64,000 nucleotides of DNA from Modicisalibacter ilicicola DSM 19980 (lineage in GTDB: Bacteria; Pseudomonadota; Gammaproteobacteria; Pseudomonadales; Halomonadaceae). Made by a program: the position numbers and the translations under genes. Below are positions 1 through 8,277 of this stretch, piece by piece. Location: contig NZ_FQUJ01000009.1 of NCBI RefSeq assembly GCF_900128925.1, positions 47,268 to 111,267 on the forward strand, given 5' to 3'. Every line of letters begins with the position of its first letter. Positions within the stretch are counted from its first letter, which is position 1. The notes below the pieces were generated by a model. It was not told where the DNA came from. It saw nothing but the letters and a program-made list of their open reading frames with translations, and ran no database searches.

Positions 1-1
1 C

Positions 2-655
2 CTGGCCCATCATGGCGTCCTCTTCCTCGACGAGTTGCCGCAATTCGACCGTGGCGTGCTGGAGGTGATGCGCGAGCCGCTGGAGAGCGGCCGCATCCAT
101 ATCGCCCGGGCCAGCCATCAGCGCTGTTTCCCGGCGAGCTTCCAGCTTGTCGCGGCGATGAACCCCTGCCCGTGCGGGCACCTGGGCGACCCGCGCAAGA
201 GCTGTGTCTGCACGCCGGCCCAGGTACAGCGCTATCAGTCGCGCCTGTCGGGCCCCCTGCTCGATCGCATCGACCTGCAGGTAGAGGTGCCCGCGCTGCC
301 GGCGGACCAGCTGACGTCTCCCGCCGGCGGGGAAAGCTCGGCAACGGTCCGCGAACGGGTGCTGGCGGCGCGCCGGCGTCAGCAGGGCCGGGGCGCACTC
401 AATGCCCGACTGCCGGGACGCGAATTGGAGACCGCCTGCGCGCTGAGCCAGGCGGAGCGCGCCTGGCTGGCGGATGTGCTGACCCGGCTCAAGCTCTCGG
501 CCCGGGCCTATCACCGCGTCCTACGGGTGGCCTTGACCCTGGCCGATCTGGCCGGTGAAGCCAGGCCGAGCCGCGCGCAGCTGATGGAAGCCATCGGCTA
601 TCGTCAGCTCGATCGCCTGCGCGGGACGAGCATGACCGGCCGAGAGATCGCCTGA
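2..655 (+). CDS. comM: YifB/ComM family Mg-chelatase-like AAA+ ATPase, 3' part
   Basis: The gene begins before the window; 217 C-terminal codons are visible. ComM-type proteins are hexameric AAA+ helicases that promote branch migration during natural transformation. The visible start reads HHGVLFLDELPQF, the Walker B segment. It is followed by the family-typical Cys-rich stretch NPCPCGHLGDP...CVCTP, the LSGPLLDRIDLQVEV arginine-finger/sensor segment, and a C-terminal helical domain with the usual YHRVLRVALTLADL and EAIGYRQLD. The TGA overlaps the ATG of the next gene by one base. The family assignment is secure; a role in DNA uptake in this organism is inference. Confidence 0.93.
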   Translation: MAHHGVLFLDELPQFDRGVLEVMREPLESGRIHIARASHQRCFPASFQLVAAMNPCPCGHLGDPRKSCVCTPAQVQRYQSRLSGPLLDRIDLQVEVPALPADQLTSPAGGESSATVRERVLAARRRQQGRGALNARLPGRELETACALSQAERAWLADVLTRLKLSARAYHRVLRVALTLADLAGEARPSRAQLMEAIGYRQLDRLRGTSMTGREIA

Positions 656-1701
656 TGCTGGCATTCCTGAGTGACATGTCCCTGACCGTCGCCATCGGCC
701 TGTTCGTGGCACTCTCGGCGGTGATCGGCGTGGTGGGCACGCGCCTGGCCCACGTGGTCGATGACCTGGCCGATCGTACCGGCCTGGGCGAGGCGATTGC
801 CGGTGCGGTACTCATGGGCATGGCCACGTCGCTTTCCGGTATCGTGCTGTCGGTGAGCGCGGCCCTGCGTGACCAACCGGAACTGGCCATGAGCAACGCC
901 CTGGGCGGCATCGCCGTGCAGACCCTGTTCCTGACCGCGGCGGACGTGGCCCATCGGCGGGCCAATCTCGAGCATGCCGCCGCCTCCATCGGCAATCTCA
1001 TGCAGGGCACGCTGCTGCTGTGCCTGCTGTCGCTGCTGCTGATCGGCCGGTTCTCTCCGGAGATAACATTCTGGCAGGTCCATCCGATCACGCCGCTGCT
1101 TTTCATCGGCTATGTGTATGGGCTGTATCTGGTGCGCCAGGCCCAGGACAACCCGATGTGGCGACCCTCGCGTACCCGGGAGACCCGGGTCGACGAACCC
1201 GACGAGCAGGCCCTGCAGCGGTCGCTGACCTCACTGTGGCTGATGTTCGTGCTGCTGGCCGCCATCCTGGGGTTTTCAGGCTGGATGCTCGAGAGAAGCG
1301 CCACGGTGATTGCCCAGGAGACCGGCCTGAGTCAGGCGGCGGTCGGGGTGCTGCTGACCTCGGTGGCGACCTCGCTGCCGGAACTGGTCACCACGGTCGC
1401 CGCAGTGAAGCGCGGCGCACTGACCCTGGCCGTGGCTGGCATCATCGGCGGCAACGCCTTCGACACTCTGTTCGCCGCCGCCTCGGACATCGCCTACCGT
1501 GGCGGGTCGATCTACCACGTGGTGCCGGACTCGGTGTCGCTGTGGATCGCCCTGTCGTTGCTGATGACCGGCGTGCTGATCATGGGATTGGTACGTCGCG
1601 AGGAGCAGGGCCCCGGGCGTATTGGCTTCGAGAGCGTGGCGATCATCGGCTGCTACGTTGCCGGGGTGGTGATGATACTGATCTCGGGCGGCAAGGACTG
1701 A
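655..1701 (+). CDS. CaCA-family cation antiporter (sodium/calcium exchanger-like)
   Basis: This is a 348-residue polytopic inner-membrane protein with two homologous halves of the Ca2+/cation antiporter superfamily. The second alpha repeat is canonical (TSVATSLPELVTTVAAVKRG, then GGNAFDTLFAAASD). The first repeat keeps the frame (GMATSLSGIVLS, then SNALGGIAVQTLFLTAAD) but has Ser-Gly where Pro-Glu is usual. An acidic loop around residues 170-190 separates the halves. The start codon overlaps the comM stop (TGATG), so translation is probably coupled. The transported ion is not determinable; the missing acidic residue makes ordinary Na+/Ca2+ exchange uncertain. Confidence 0.8.
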   Translation: MLAFLSDMSLTVAIGLFVALSAVIGVVGTRLAHVVDDLADRTGLGEAIAGAVLMGMATSLSGIVLSVSAALRDQPELAMSNALGGIAVQTLFLTAADVAHRRANLEHAAASIGNLMQGTLLLCLLSLLLIGRFSPEITFWQVHPITPLLFIGYVYGLYLVRQAQDNPMWRPSRTRETRVDEPDEQALQRSLTSLWLMFVLLAAILGFSGWMLERSATVIAQETGLSQAAVGVLLTSVATSLPELVTTVAAVKRGALTLAVAGIIGGNAFDTLFAAASDIAYRGGSIYHVVPDSVSLWIALSLLMTGVLIMGLVRREEQGPGRIGFESVAIIGCYVAGVVMILISGGKD

Positions 1702-1707
1702 GCGCCT

Positions 1708-2820
1708 TTATCTCAGGTTGCCGCCCAAGGCCTCCTCCAGGGCGGCCAGGCGCCCCGGCGCCAGCGCATCCGCCAGGGTGCTGATGCGCAGCACATGGCC
1801 CAGCTCGGGGTGCAACGGGCGGTGGATCAGGCTGCCCGCCTCGAGCAGTTCGTCCTTCACCTGGGCAGCGAGACCGGCCTCCGGCAGGCGCACGGCGACG
1901 AAATTGGTGGCGCTGTCGGGCACATCGCCCCCTCGTTCTCGCAACCAGGCGGCGAGACGCTCCCGACGTTCGATCACCGCCTCGATATGGGCGTGCACCT
2001 CCTCGTGATGATCTAGCACGGTCTCGGCAGCGGCCAAGGCCAGCGACGAGACCGCGTAGTGAATCCTCACCTTCATCAGCACTCCGAGAAGCGCCGGTGC
2101 AGCGATGGCATAGCCGATGCGCAGGCCGGCCAGGCCATGGGCCTTGGACAGGGTGCGCACCCGGATCACCCCAGGCCAGGCCTCGCCGGCGCCGGGCGCC
2201 CTGGCGTCATGGCGAAAGTCGTGGTAGGCCTCGTCGAGCAGCAGGGTGCAGTCGTCAGGCAGGGCGCGACGCAAGGCACCGATGTCCCGGTCATCGTGCA
2301 GATGGCCGCTGGGGTTGTCGGGGTTGGCCAGGTAGACCACCCGGGCGCGATGGCGGGCAGCGGCATCAGCCAAGGCGTCGAGGTCCGGCGCCAGCACGCC
2401 GGGCCGATCCTGGTAGGAGACCTCCTGGACCGCACACCCCTGGCCCTCGGCGAAGTAGCGAAAGGTGGGATAGGTGCCGGCACTGGTGACGACCACGCAG
2501 CCGGGATCGCACATCGCCCTCAGCGCCAGGGCAATCAGGCTGTCGGCCCCCGCATCCACGAGCAAGGCATCGATGGGCGTGCCCAGGGCCTTCGACAGGC
2601 GTTGGCGTACCCCCACCGCTTCGGCATCGCCATAACGACGGGCAAGTGTGGCCACCTCGTCGCCGAAGCGTGCCGATAACGCCGCATGGGGCATGTCCAG
2701 CCCCTCGTTGGAGCCCAGGTTATGAGGGATGCCACGTCCCAGGCGTCGCTCCAGCGCCTTGATCCCGGGGAAGGGATTATGCGGGCCGTCACGATAAAGA
2801 TGGCTGGCATGGCGGGGCAT
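1708..2820 (-). CDS. PLP-dependent aminotransferase class I/II (HisC/CobD-like)
   Basis: This 370-residue fold-type I PLP enzyme resembles histidinol-phosphate aminotransferases and threonine-phosphate decarboxylases. Visible family features are the N-terminal LGSNEG substrate segment, NPDNPSGH, LLLDEAYHDF (cofactor-binding Asp and Tyr), the Schiff-base lysine in RTLSKAHGLAGLRIGY, and a C-terminal VLRIST arginine that binds the carboxylate. The start at 2820 is chosen because AAGGAG lies 7 nt upstream; an ATG 36 bases further upstream lacks this. It is the last gene of a minus-strand cluster with a lipoprotein and a hydrolase. No his or cob genes are adjacent, so the substrate is unknown. Confidence 0.85.
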   Translation of the reverse strand: MPRHASHLYRDGPHNPFPGIKALERRLGRGIPHNLGSNEGLDMPHAALSARFGDEVATLARRYGDAEAVGVRQRLSKALGTPIDALLVDAGADSLIALALRAMCDPGCVVVTSAGTYPTFRYFAEGQGCAVQEVSYQDRPGVLAPDLDALADAAARHRARVVYLANPDNPSGHLHDDRDIGALRRALPDDCTLLLDEAYHDFRHDARAPGAGEAWPGVIRVRTLSKAHGLAGLRIGYAIAAPALLGVLMKVRIHYAVSSLALAAAETVLDHHEEVHAHIEAVIERRERLAAWLRERGGDVPDSATNFVAVRLPEAGLAAQVKDELLEAGSLIHRPLHPELGHVLRISTLADALAPGRLAALEEALGGNLR

Positions 2821-2877
2821 GGCGGCTCCTTGGCGAGGGAAAGGGGTATTCCTCATTGTGGCGTCCGAGACACGTGC

Positions 2878-3366
2878 CTACAAGGCGCTGGCATCCAGTG
2901 CGCCATCGATGACCTGGCGCCAGCGAGGGTTGGCGGAACCGGGCCTGAACAGGGAGAGCTCGAGGCGATAGGGCAGCAGCTCGCGGTCGGAGAGCCGCAG
3001 GGCCGGCCCCTGCGCGACCAGTTGGCTCTTCAGCAGCCATTGATTGTCCGGCGAGGAGGCGTCCGCCATGGAGGGCACCCAATTGAGTACCTGGGGGCCG
3101 TCGTCCTGGGCCAGCAGCGCCCGGGTCAGGGTCTCGCGGAAGTGCTCGGTATCGACGCCCAGGCCCGTGTCGATGTCCGGGCGCGCCAGCAACAGCACGA
3201 TCTCCTCGGTCGGGGCTGCCCAGTCGGGGGCCTCGACCACCGCCTGGGCGGCCCGCTCGCCCAGCCCGTAAAGCGCCTGACGCTGGGTGGTGGGGCGCTC
3301 CGGTTCGCTGGCACACCCGGCCGCCAGACTCGCCAGCAGCAGGAGGAGAAGAGGCCCGAGTCTCAT
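2878..3366 (-). CDS. Small predicted outer-envelope lipoprotein
   Basis: This 162-residue protein has a clear lipoprotein signal: MRLG, a Leu-rich hydrophobic core and the lipobox LAAGC with the acylated Cys at residue 18. The residues after it (Ala-Ser-Glu) do not match the inner-membrane retention signal, so an outer-membrane location is likely. The mature part is a single small domain with no motif I recognise. The ATG overlaps the TGA of the upstream hydrolase gene (ATGA), indicating co-transcription and coupling. Function unknown. Confidence 0.8.
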   Translation of the reverse strand: MRLGPLLLLLLASLAAGCASEPERPTTQRQALYGLGERAAQAVVEAPDWAAPTEEIVLLLARPDIDTGLGVDTEHFRETLTRALLAQDDGPQVLNWVPSMADASSPDNQWLLKSQLVAQGPALRLSDRELLPYRLELSLFRPGSANPRWRQVIDGALDASAL

Positions 3367-4349
3367 AGAGCGGCCGGCTGGTGAGTGCTGGAAGAGTAGT
3401 GGCAGCGCTGCTCGATCTCGTCGACGAAGCCATCGAGTTCGTCGAACAGCGATTCGCGGATGATGTCGGCTTCATTGACCAGATGGTGCCGTGCTTCCGG
3501 ATGGCAGTGGACCCGGGCTGCCGGGAACTTGCGCTGCAGCACCTCGAGGTTCCATTGCCAGTCGACGGTCAGGTCCTGCTCTCCCTGCAGGATCAGCACC
3601 GGCACGTCGCTGGCCGGGAGTGTCAGCATGTGCGTCATCCAGCGGCGCATCGCGGTGACCCAGGTCAGGGTAAGCCGATCGGCCTGAAGGGGGTCCCCCT
3701 CGCGCAGGAAGGCGACGAAGTCGTCGTCGGTGGAGTTGGGCCGATAGGTGCGCGGGATCGAGTCGATGAAGGGGCTCGCCAGGCGATGCAGCCAGTTTGA
3801 TTGCGGCCAGCCCCAGGGGCGCACCAGCGGGGCCAGCAGCACCAGGGCCTGCCAGGGGGCGGTGGCGCCCTGCATCAAGGCATCGGTGGCAAGAATCGAT
3901 GCTCCGGTGCTCTGGCCGAGGCCGATCCAGGGGCGTGGCGCCAGCTCGTCCTGGGTCAGTCGATGTTGCAAGGCCTGCAGGCAGGCGCCGTACTCCTCGA
4001 AGTCGTCGATGGTCGCCCGGGGCCCGCTGGACAGCCCGTGCCCGGGCAGGTCCCACAGGACGACGCGAAAACCCTGGCGCAGCAGGCGTTCGAGCAGATG
4101 GCGATAAAGCCCCAGATGGTCGAAGTAGCCATGGACGACGAAGGCGGTGCCGCGGGGCTGTTCGGGCGACCATACCTGGGCCCAGAGCCGAAAGTGTCGC
4201 GTATCGACGAATCCCGCATACAGACCCACATTGTCTCGAAGCAGCGGCGTCAGCCGGTAATGATCGAGATAATGGATCAGCGCAGAGGAATGTGGTTCAT
4301 TGACGGGAGCCAGCGGCCCCAGGGCTTGCAGCGGTGCGAAGTCGATCAT
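3363..4349 (-). CDS. Alpha/beta hydrolase, monoacylglycerol lipase/lysophospholipase-like
   Basis: This 328-residue serine hydrolase belongs to the PldB/monoacylglycerol lipase type. The oxyanion-hole segment is FVVHGYFDHLGLYRHL, the cap follows VVLWDLPGHGLSSG, the nucleophile elbow is GLGQSTGAS (Gly-Gln-Ser-Thr-Gly), the acid lies in ILQGEQDLTVDW, and the catalytic His in ARHHLVNE. No signal peptide is seen, so it is probably cytoplasmic. The start at 4349 is favoured because GGGAGA lies 7 nt upstream; a longer frame to 4418 would add 23 unlikely residues. It is the first gene of a three-gene minus-strand unit. Confidence 0.88.
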   Translation of the reverse strand: MIDFAPLQALGPLAPVNEPHSSALIHYLDHYRLTPLLRDNVGLYAGFVDTRHFRLWAQVWSPEQPRGTAFVVHGYFDHLGLYRHLLERLLRQGFRVVLWDLPGHGLSSGPRATIDDFEEYGACLQALQHRLTQDELAPRPWIGLGQSTGASILATDALMQGATAPWQALVLLAPLVRPWGWPQSNWLHRLASPFIDSIPRTYRPNSTDDDFVAFLREGDPLQADRLTLTWVTAMRRWMTHMLTLPASDVPVLILQGEQDLTVDWQWNLEVLQRKFPAARVHCHPEARHHLVNEADIIRESLFDELDGFVDEIEQRCHYSSSTHQPAAL

Positions 4350-4483
4350 CGAGTTCTCCCTGTACGCTCTCATGCTAGCCCGAATGGGGCCGGAACACGA
4401 AAAGTCCTTATTAACCATTGGTCAAGTGGATCGCCACCCGAGCCCTGTTTCGGGTACTATGTGGAAGCCATTTCCATAACCGT

Positions 4484-4496
4484 CGTTGTCACAACG
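4484..4496. promoter_or_regulatory. Palindromic operator candidate upstream of glcB
   Basis: CGTTGT-C-ACAACG is a perfect 13-bp palindrome located 53 bp before the malate synthase ATG. A second dyad, TGGAA-N5-TTCCA, lies just upstream at 4462-4476. The TTGT-C-ACAA core resembles operators bound by FadR/GlcC-type GntR regulators, which control glycolate and malate synthase genes in other bacteria. The binding protein is inference; no regulator gene is adjacent. Confidence 0.45.
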
Positions 4497-4548
4497 GACT
4501 ACCTATCGCCGCTGATCGGGTGATAGCAGCACACCAGGAGTGTTTTTC

Positions 4549-6759
4549 ATGTCACAACGCATCTCCCGCCATCGCCTTCAGGTGGCTTCCGAACTCGATC
4601 GGTTCCTCAATGAGGAGGCCCTGCCGGGAACGGGGCTCGATGCCGATGCCTTCTGGGCCGGGGTCGATGCCCTGATTCACGAGCTGGCGCCCCGCAATCG
4701 CGAACTGCTGGCGGAACGCGAGCGCCTGCAGAGCGAGCTCGACACTTGGCATCGCGAGCATCCCGGCCCGGTGCGCGACCTGGCCGCCTATCGCGACTTC
4801 CTGAAGAAGATCGGCTATCTGGTGAATGCCCCGCACCGGGTCGAGGCCTCCACCGCCAACGTCGACGACGAGGTCACCGTCCAGGCCGGCCCGCAACTCG
4901 TGGTGCCGGTGAGCAACGCCCGCTATGCGCTGAATGCCGCCAATGCACGCTGGGGAAGCCTCTACGACGCCCTCTACGGCACCGATGCCATCAGCGAGGA
5001 CGATGGCGCCGAGATCGGCCGCGACTACAACCCCAAGCGCGGCGCCAAGGTCATCGCCTACGCGCGCAACGTGCTCGACCAGGCCGCGCCGCTGTCCAGC
5101 GCCTCCCACCGCGATGCCGTGCATTATGCACTGCGCGACGGCCAGCTGGTGGTCTCTCTCGAGGGGGGCCGCGAAACCGGTCTCGAGCGCCCCGATCAAC
5201 TGGTCGGCTATCAGGGCGAGGCCGACAAGCCCAGCGCGATCCTGCTCACTCAGCACGGTCTGCACCTCGAGGTGCAGTTCGACGCCGAGCATCCGATCGG
5301 GCGCACCGACGCGGCGCGCATCAAGGATGTCGTGGTCGAGGCCGCCATCACCACCATCATGGATTGCGAGGATTCCGTGGCCGCGGTGGATGCCGAGGAC
5401 AAGGTCGGCGTGTACCGCAACTGGCTCGGCCTGATGCAGGGCACGCTTCAGGAGGAGATCGACAAGAACGGCAAGGTCCAGACCCGCCGCCTCAATCCCG
5501 ATCGCACCTACACCGATCCCGATGGCGACGCCCTGACGCTGCCCGGTCGCTCACTGATGTTCGTGCGCAACGTCGGCCATCTGATGACCACCCCGGCGAT
5601 GCTCGACGGCGACGGCAACGAAGTGCCCGAAGGACTGCTGGACGGCATCGTCACCAGCCTGATCGCCATGCACGACCTGAAGAAGACCCGGGTCCTGGGC
5701 GGCGGCGATCCGGGGGCGTCGAAGGGCATCCAGAACAGCCGCACCGGGTCGGTCTACATCGTCAAGCCCAAGATGCATGGCCCCAAGGAGGTCGCCTTCT
5801 CCAACACCCTGTTCGAGCGGGTCGAGGACCTGCTGGGTCTGCCGCGCAATACCCTCAAGATGGGCATCATGGACGAGGAGCGCCGTACCTCCGTCAACCT
5901 CAAGGCATGTATCCACGAGGCCGCCAGTCGGGTCGTGTTCATCAACACCGGCTTCCTCGATCGCACCGGCGACGAGATGCACAGCACCATGGAAGCCGGT
6001 CCCATGCTGCGCAAGGGCGACATGAAGCACAGCACCTGGATCGACGCCTATGAGCGCAACAACGTCCAGGTCGGCCTGGATTGCGGCCTGCGCGGTCGCG
6101 CCCAGATCGGCAAGGGCATGTGGGCGATGCCGGAACTGATGGCCGCCATGCTGGAGCAGAAGATCGGCCACCCCAAGGCCGGGGCGAACACCGCCTGGGT
6201 GCCGTCGCCCACCGCCGCGGTGCTGCACGCCTTGCACTACCATCAGGTCGACGTGGGTGCCGTGCAGCACGAGCTGAAGAGTCACGGTCTTTCGGATCTG
6301 CTCGACGACCTGCTCACGGTGCCGGTGGTCGAGAGCGCCGACTGGTCGGAAGACGAGATCCAGCAGGAACTCGACAACAATTGCCAGGGCATCCTCGGCT
6401 ACGTGGTGCGCTGGGTCGAGCATGGCGTGGGCTGCTCCAAGGTCCCGGACATCCACGACGTGGGACTGATGGAGGACCGGGCCACCCTGCGCATCTCCAG
6501 CCAGCACATCGCCAACTGGCTCTACCATGGCGTGGTCAGTGCCGCCCAGGTCAAGAAGACCCTCGAGCGCATGGCCGCCGTGGTCGACAAGCAGAACGAA
6601 GGTGATCCGGGCTACACGCCGATGACCTCGCACCTCGAGGAGTCCACCGCCTTCCAGGCCGCGACGGACCTCATCTTCAAGGGCCGTGAGCAACCCTCGG
6701 GCTACACCGAGCCGCTGCTGCACCACTGGCGGGCGGTACACAAGGCCAAGGGGCACTAG
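4549..6759 (+). CDS. glcB: Malate synthase G
   Basis: This 736-residue protein has the full length of the G isoform (about 720 residues), which condenses glyoxylate with acetyl-CoA to malate in the glyoxylate and glycolate pathways. Family segments include [24 protein letters not shown], the catalytic-site region [11 protein letters not shown] and [31 protein letters not shown], and [27 protein letters not shown]. The start at 4549 is preceded by AGGAG at 8 nt. A GTG three codons upstream overlaps that ribosome-binding site and is rejected. It is monocistronic, facing the next minus-strand gene across a shared hairpin. No glc genes are adjacent. Confidence 0.97.
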   Translation: MSQRISRHRLQVASELDRFLNEEALPGTGLDADAFWAGVDALIHELAPRNRELLAERERLQSELDTWHREHPGPVRDLAAYRDFLKKIGYLVNAPHRVEASTANVDDEVTVQAGPQLVVPVSNARYALNAANARWGSLYDALYGTDAISEDDGAEIGRDYNPKRGAKVIAYARNVLDQAAPLSSASHRDAVHYALRDGQLVVSLEGGRETGLERPDQLVGYQGEADKPSAILLTQHGLHLEVQFDAEHPIGRTDAARIKDVVVEAAITTIMDCEDSVAAVDAEDKVGVYRNWLGLMQGTLQEEIDKNGKVQTRRLNPDRTYTDPDGDALTLPGRSLMFVRNVGHLMTTPAMLDGDGNEVPEGLLDGIVTSLIAMHDLKKTRVLGGGDPGASKGIQNSRTGSVYIVKPKMHGPKEVAFSNTLFERVEDLLGLPRNTLKMGIMDEERRTSVNLKACIHEAASRVVFINTGFLDRTGDEMHSTMEAGPMLRKGDMKHSTWIDAYERNNVQVGLDCGLRGRAQIGKGMWAMPELMAAMLEQKIGHPKAGANTAWVPSPTAAVLHALHYHQVDVGAVQHELKSHGLSDLLDDLLTVPVVESADWSEDEIQQELDNNCQGILGYVVRWVEHGVGCSKVPDIHDVGLMEDRATLRISSQHIANWLYHGVVSAAQVKKTLERMAAVVDKQNEGDPGYTPMTSHLEESTAFQAATDLIFKGREQPSGYTEPLLHHWRAVHKAKGH

Positions 6760-6804
6760 GCAGACGAAGTTTCCTCCGAGAGGGGAACTCGCTGTCGGAA
6801 AAGC

Positions 6805-6840
6805 GGGAGGCCTCGCCGTCATGGAGCGGCGGGGCCTCCC
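6805..6840. terminator. Hairpin between convergent glcB and a small exported-protein gene
   Basis: A 14-bp stem with one G-U pair (GGGAGGCCTCGCCG / CGGCGGGGCCTCCC) encloses an 8-nt loop. It lies 46 bp past the glcB stop and 15 bp past the end of the opposing gene. There is no strong T run on either side, so it may be a weak bidirectional terminator or an mRNA 3'-end stabiliser. Confidence 0.55.
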
Positions 6841-6855
6841 GTGCTTCAGTCCGTT

Positions 6856-7143
6856 TCACTCCTTTTCCTCGCGCTCGTCGCGTCGATCGTCGCAGGATGC
6901 CTGCTGCTCGCTGTTGTCGGGTTTGCAGCCAAACCAGTTCTCTTCCGGCTGAGCGTTGCCGGAGGGCGCCTGCTTGGCACCATCCTCCGTCGGCTTGGAC
7001 CGATCGAGGGACTCTTCCATCTTCTCGGTCGCCTCGCTGGGCGATCGAGCCTCCCCGTCGTGAGAGGGGGTCTCCTGAGCCATGAGAGGCGCACTCAGCA
7101 ACGTGAAGGCGAGTAGCAGCAGCATGAATAGGCGGGTTGGCAC
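6856..7143 (-). CDS. Small exported protein with two Cys, function unknown
   Basis: This 95-residue protein has a Sec signal peptide (TRLFMLLLLAFTLLSAPLMAQE, cleavage probably after AMAQ-like LMA) and a short, polar, acidic mature part. The tail carries two cysteines in WFGCKPDNSEQQASCDD and ends in a charged Arg/Glu run. I chose the GTG at 7143 because AAGGAG lies 7 nt upstream; the frame is open further but without start signals. The two Cys could form a periplasmic disulfide. No family recognised. It is transcribed away from the thioesterase gene at 7333. Confidence 0.7.
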   Translation of the reverse strand: MPTRLFMLLLLAFTLLSAPLMAQETPSHDGEARSPSEATEKMEESLDRSKPTEDGAKQAPSGNAQPEENWFGCKPDNSEQQASCDDRRDEREEKE

Positions 7144-7332
7144 GTGGACTCTCCTTGTTGTCTTGTCTGGCTTCTTAAACCAAGCGCTTTTCGAGTGGAC
7201 ACGCAACCGGCAGGACGGCTCGATTCCTTGCCTGAGGGCCACGTGGACGGCCTCGTCCTGGCCAAGGCTGTGCCGCGATCGCCGGTTACGCTATCGTGAG
7301 GCCTCGGGTTCGCTAATGCCAGGAGAACACAG

Positions 7333-7749
7333 ATGACCGTGATGACCGCCGCCGCCATCGAGGACTTTCTCGACGAGGTCTTCCCCCAACGTCAGGGAAC
7401 CATCGAGGGCGTCGATGAGATGCGCGCCACCATGAGCCTGGCCATCGAGGATGAACACCTGCGCCCCGGCGCCAGCGTGTCCGGTCCCAGCATGATGGGC
7501 CTGGCGGATGTCTGCCTGTACGTGGCGATCCTGGCCCAGATCGGGCCGGAACCCATGGCGGTGACCACGGACCTCAATTGTCACTTCCTGCGCCGCGCCC
7601 GGGGCGATCGCGATCTGATCGCCAATGCCCGGGTGGTCAAGCTGGGGCGTCGCCTGGCGGTGGGCGAGGTCGAACTGTTTTCTGCCGGTGACAATGATCC
7701 GGTAGCGATCGTGACGGCCACCTATGCCCTGCCCGACCGGGACGACTAG
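7333..7749 (+). CDS. Hotdog-fold thioesterase, PaaI/YiiD-like
   Basis: This 138-residue protein is of the size and pattern of PaaI-type acyl-CoA thioesterases. RPGASVSGPSMMGLADVCLYVAIL is the central hotdog helix, and the following strands read AVTTDLNCHFLRRA and VAIVTATYALP. The substrate is unknown. AGGAG is well placed before the ATG. It stands alone between two divergent/convergent neighbours. Confidence 0.8.
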   Translation: MTVMTAAAIEDFLDEVFPQRQGTIEGVDEMRATMSLAIEDEHLRPGASVSGPSMMGLADVCLYVAILAQIGPEPMAVTTDLNCHFLRRARGDRDLIANARVVKLGRRLAVGEVELFSAGDNDPVAIVTATYALPDRDD

Positions 7750-7764
7750 CATCCGACGTCGTTA

Positions 7765-8169
7765 TCAAAGCCTGGTTCGCCAGACGACTGCCGCCAGGGC
7801 CAGCCAGCCGGCCAGGAACGACACCCCGCCTATCGGGGTGATCATGCCCAGGGCGCGAACGCCGGTCAGGGCCATCAGATAGAGCGATCCCGAGAACAGC
7901 AGAATGCCCGTGGCCCACAGTCCCAGAACCAGGAGCTGCCCGGGCGTCGCCTGCTGTTGTCGCTGGATCAGTATCAGCAGGATCGCCAGGGTATGCCAGG
8001 CCTGGTAACGCACCCCGGTCTCGAAGGCCGCGAGCAACCGCTCGCTGACCTGCCCTTCCAGGCCATGGGCGCCGAAGGCGCCGGCCAGCACCATGACAAA
8101 GCCGCTCGAGGCGGCGGCGACCCAGAGCAAGCGCTCGCGCATGTCGACATTTCCCGGTAGTCGTCTCAT
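7765..8169 (-). CDS. DUF423 (YgdD-type) inner-membrane protein
   Basis: This 134-residue protein has four predicted transmembrane segments. The diagnostic DUF423 features are AGAFGAHGL after the first helix, FETGVRYQAWHTLAIL, GSLYLMALTG and ITPIGGVSFLAGWLAL. The family is widespread but biochemically undefined. The ATG at 8169 is preceded by GGGGAG; an internal Met nine residues later is an alternative. The gene converges on the thioesterase gene with a 15-bp gap. Confidence 0.9.
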   Translation of the reverse strand: MRRLPGNVDMRERLLWVAAASSGFVMVLAGAFGAHGLEGQVSERLLAAFETGVRYQAWHTLAILLILIQRQQQATPGQLLVLGLWATGILLFSGSLYLMALTGVRALGMITPIGGVSFLAGWLALAAVVWRTRL

Positions 8170-8277
8170 CCCTCAACTCCCCGTCGATCAAAAACTTTCC
8201 AGCGTCAACGTTTCGCAATGTGCCTTGCGTCGCTATCCTTTCGATCAGGCGCAAGACAAATTCAGGAGAATAATGCC

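Noticed and set aside
8170..8277. Possible glycine riboswitch before the AGCS symporter gene
   Set aside because: The gap is only 108 bp and lacks the paired aptamer core; nothing beyond an ordinary ribosome-binding site is visible.
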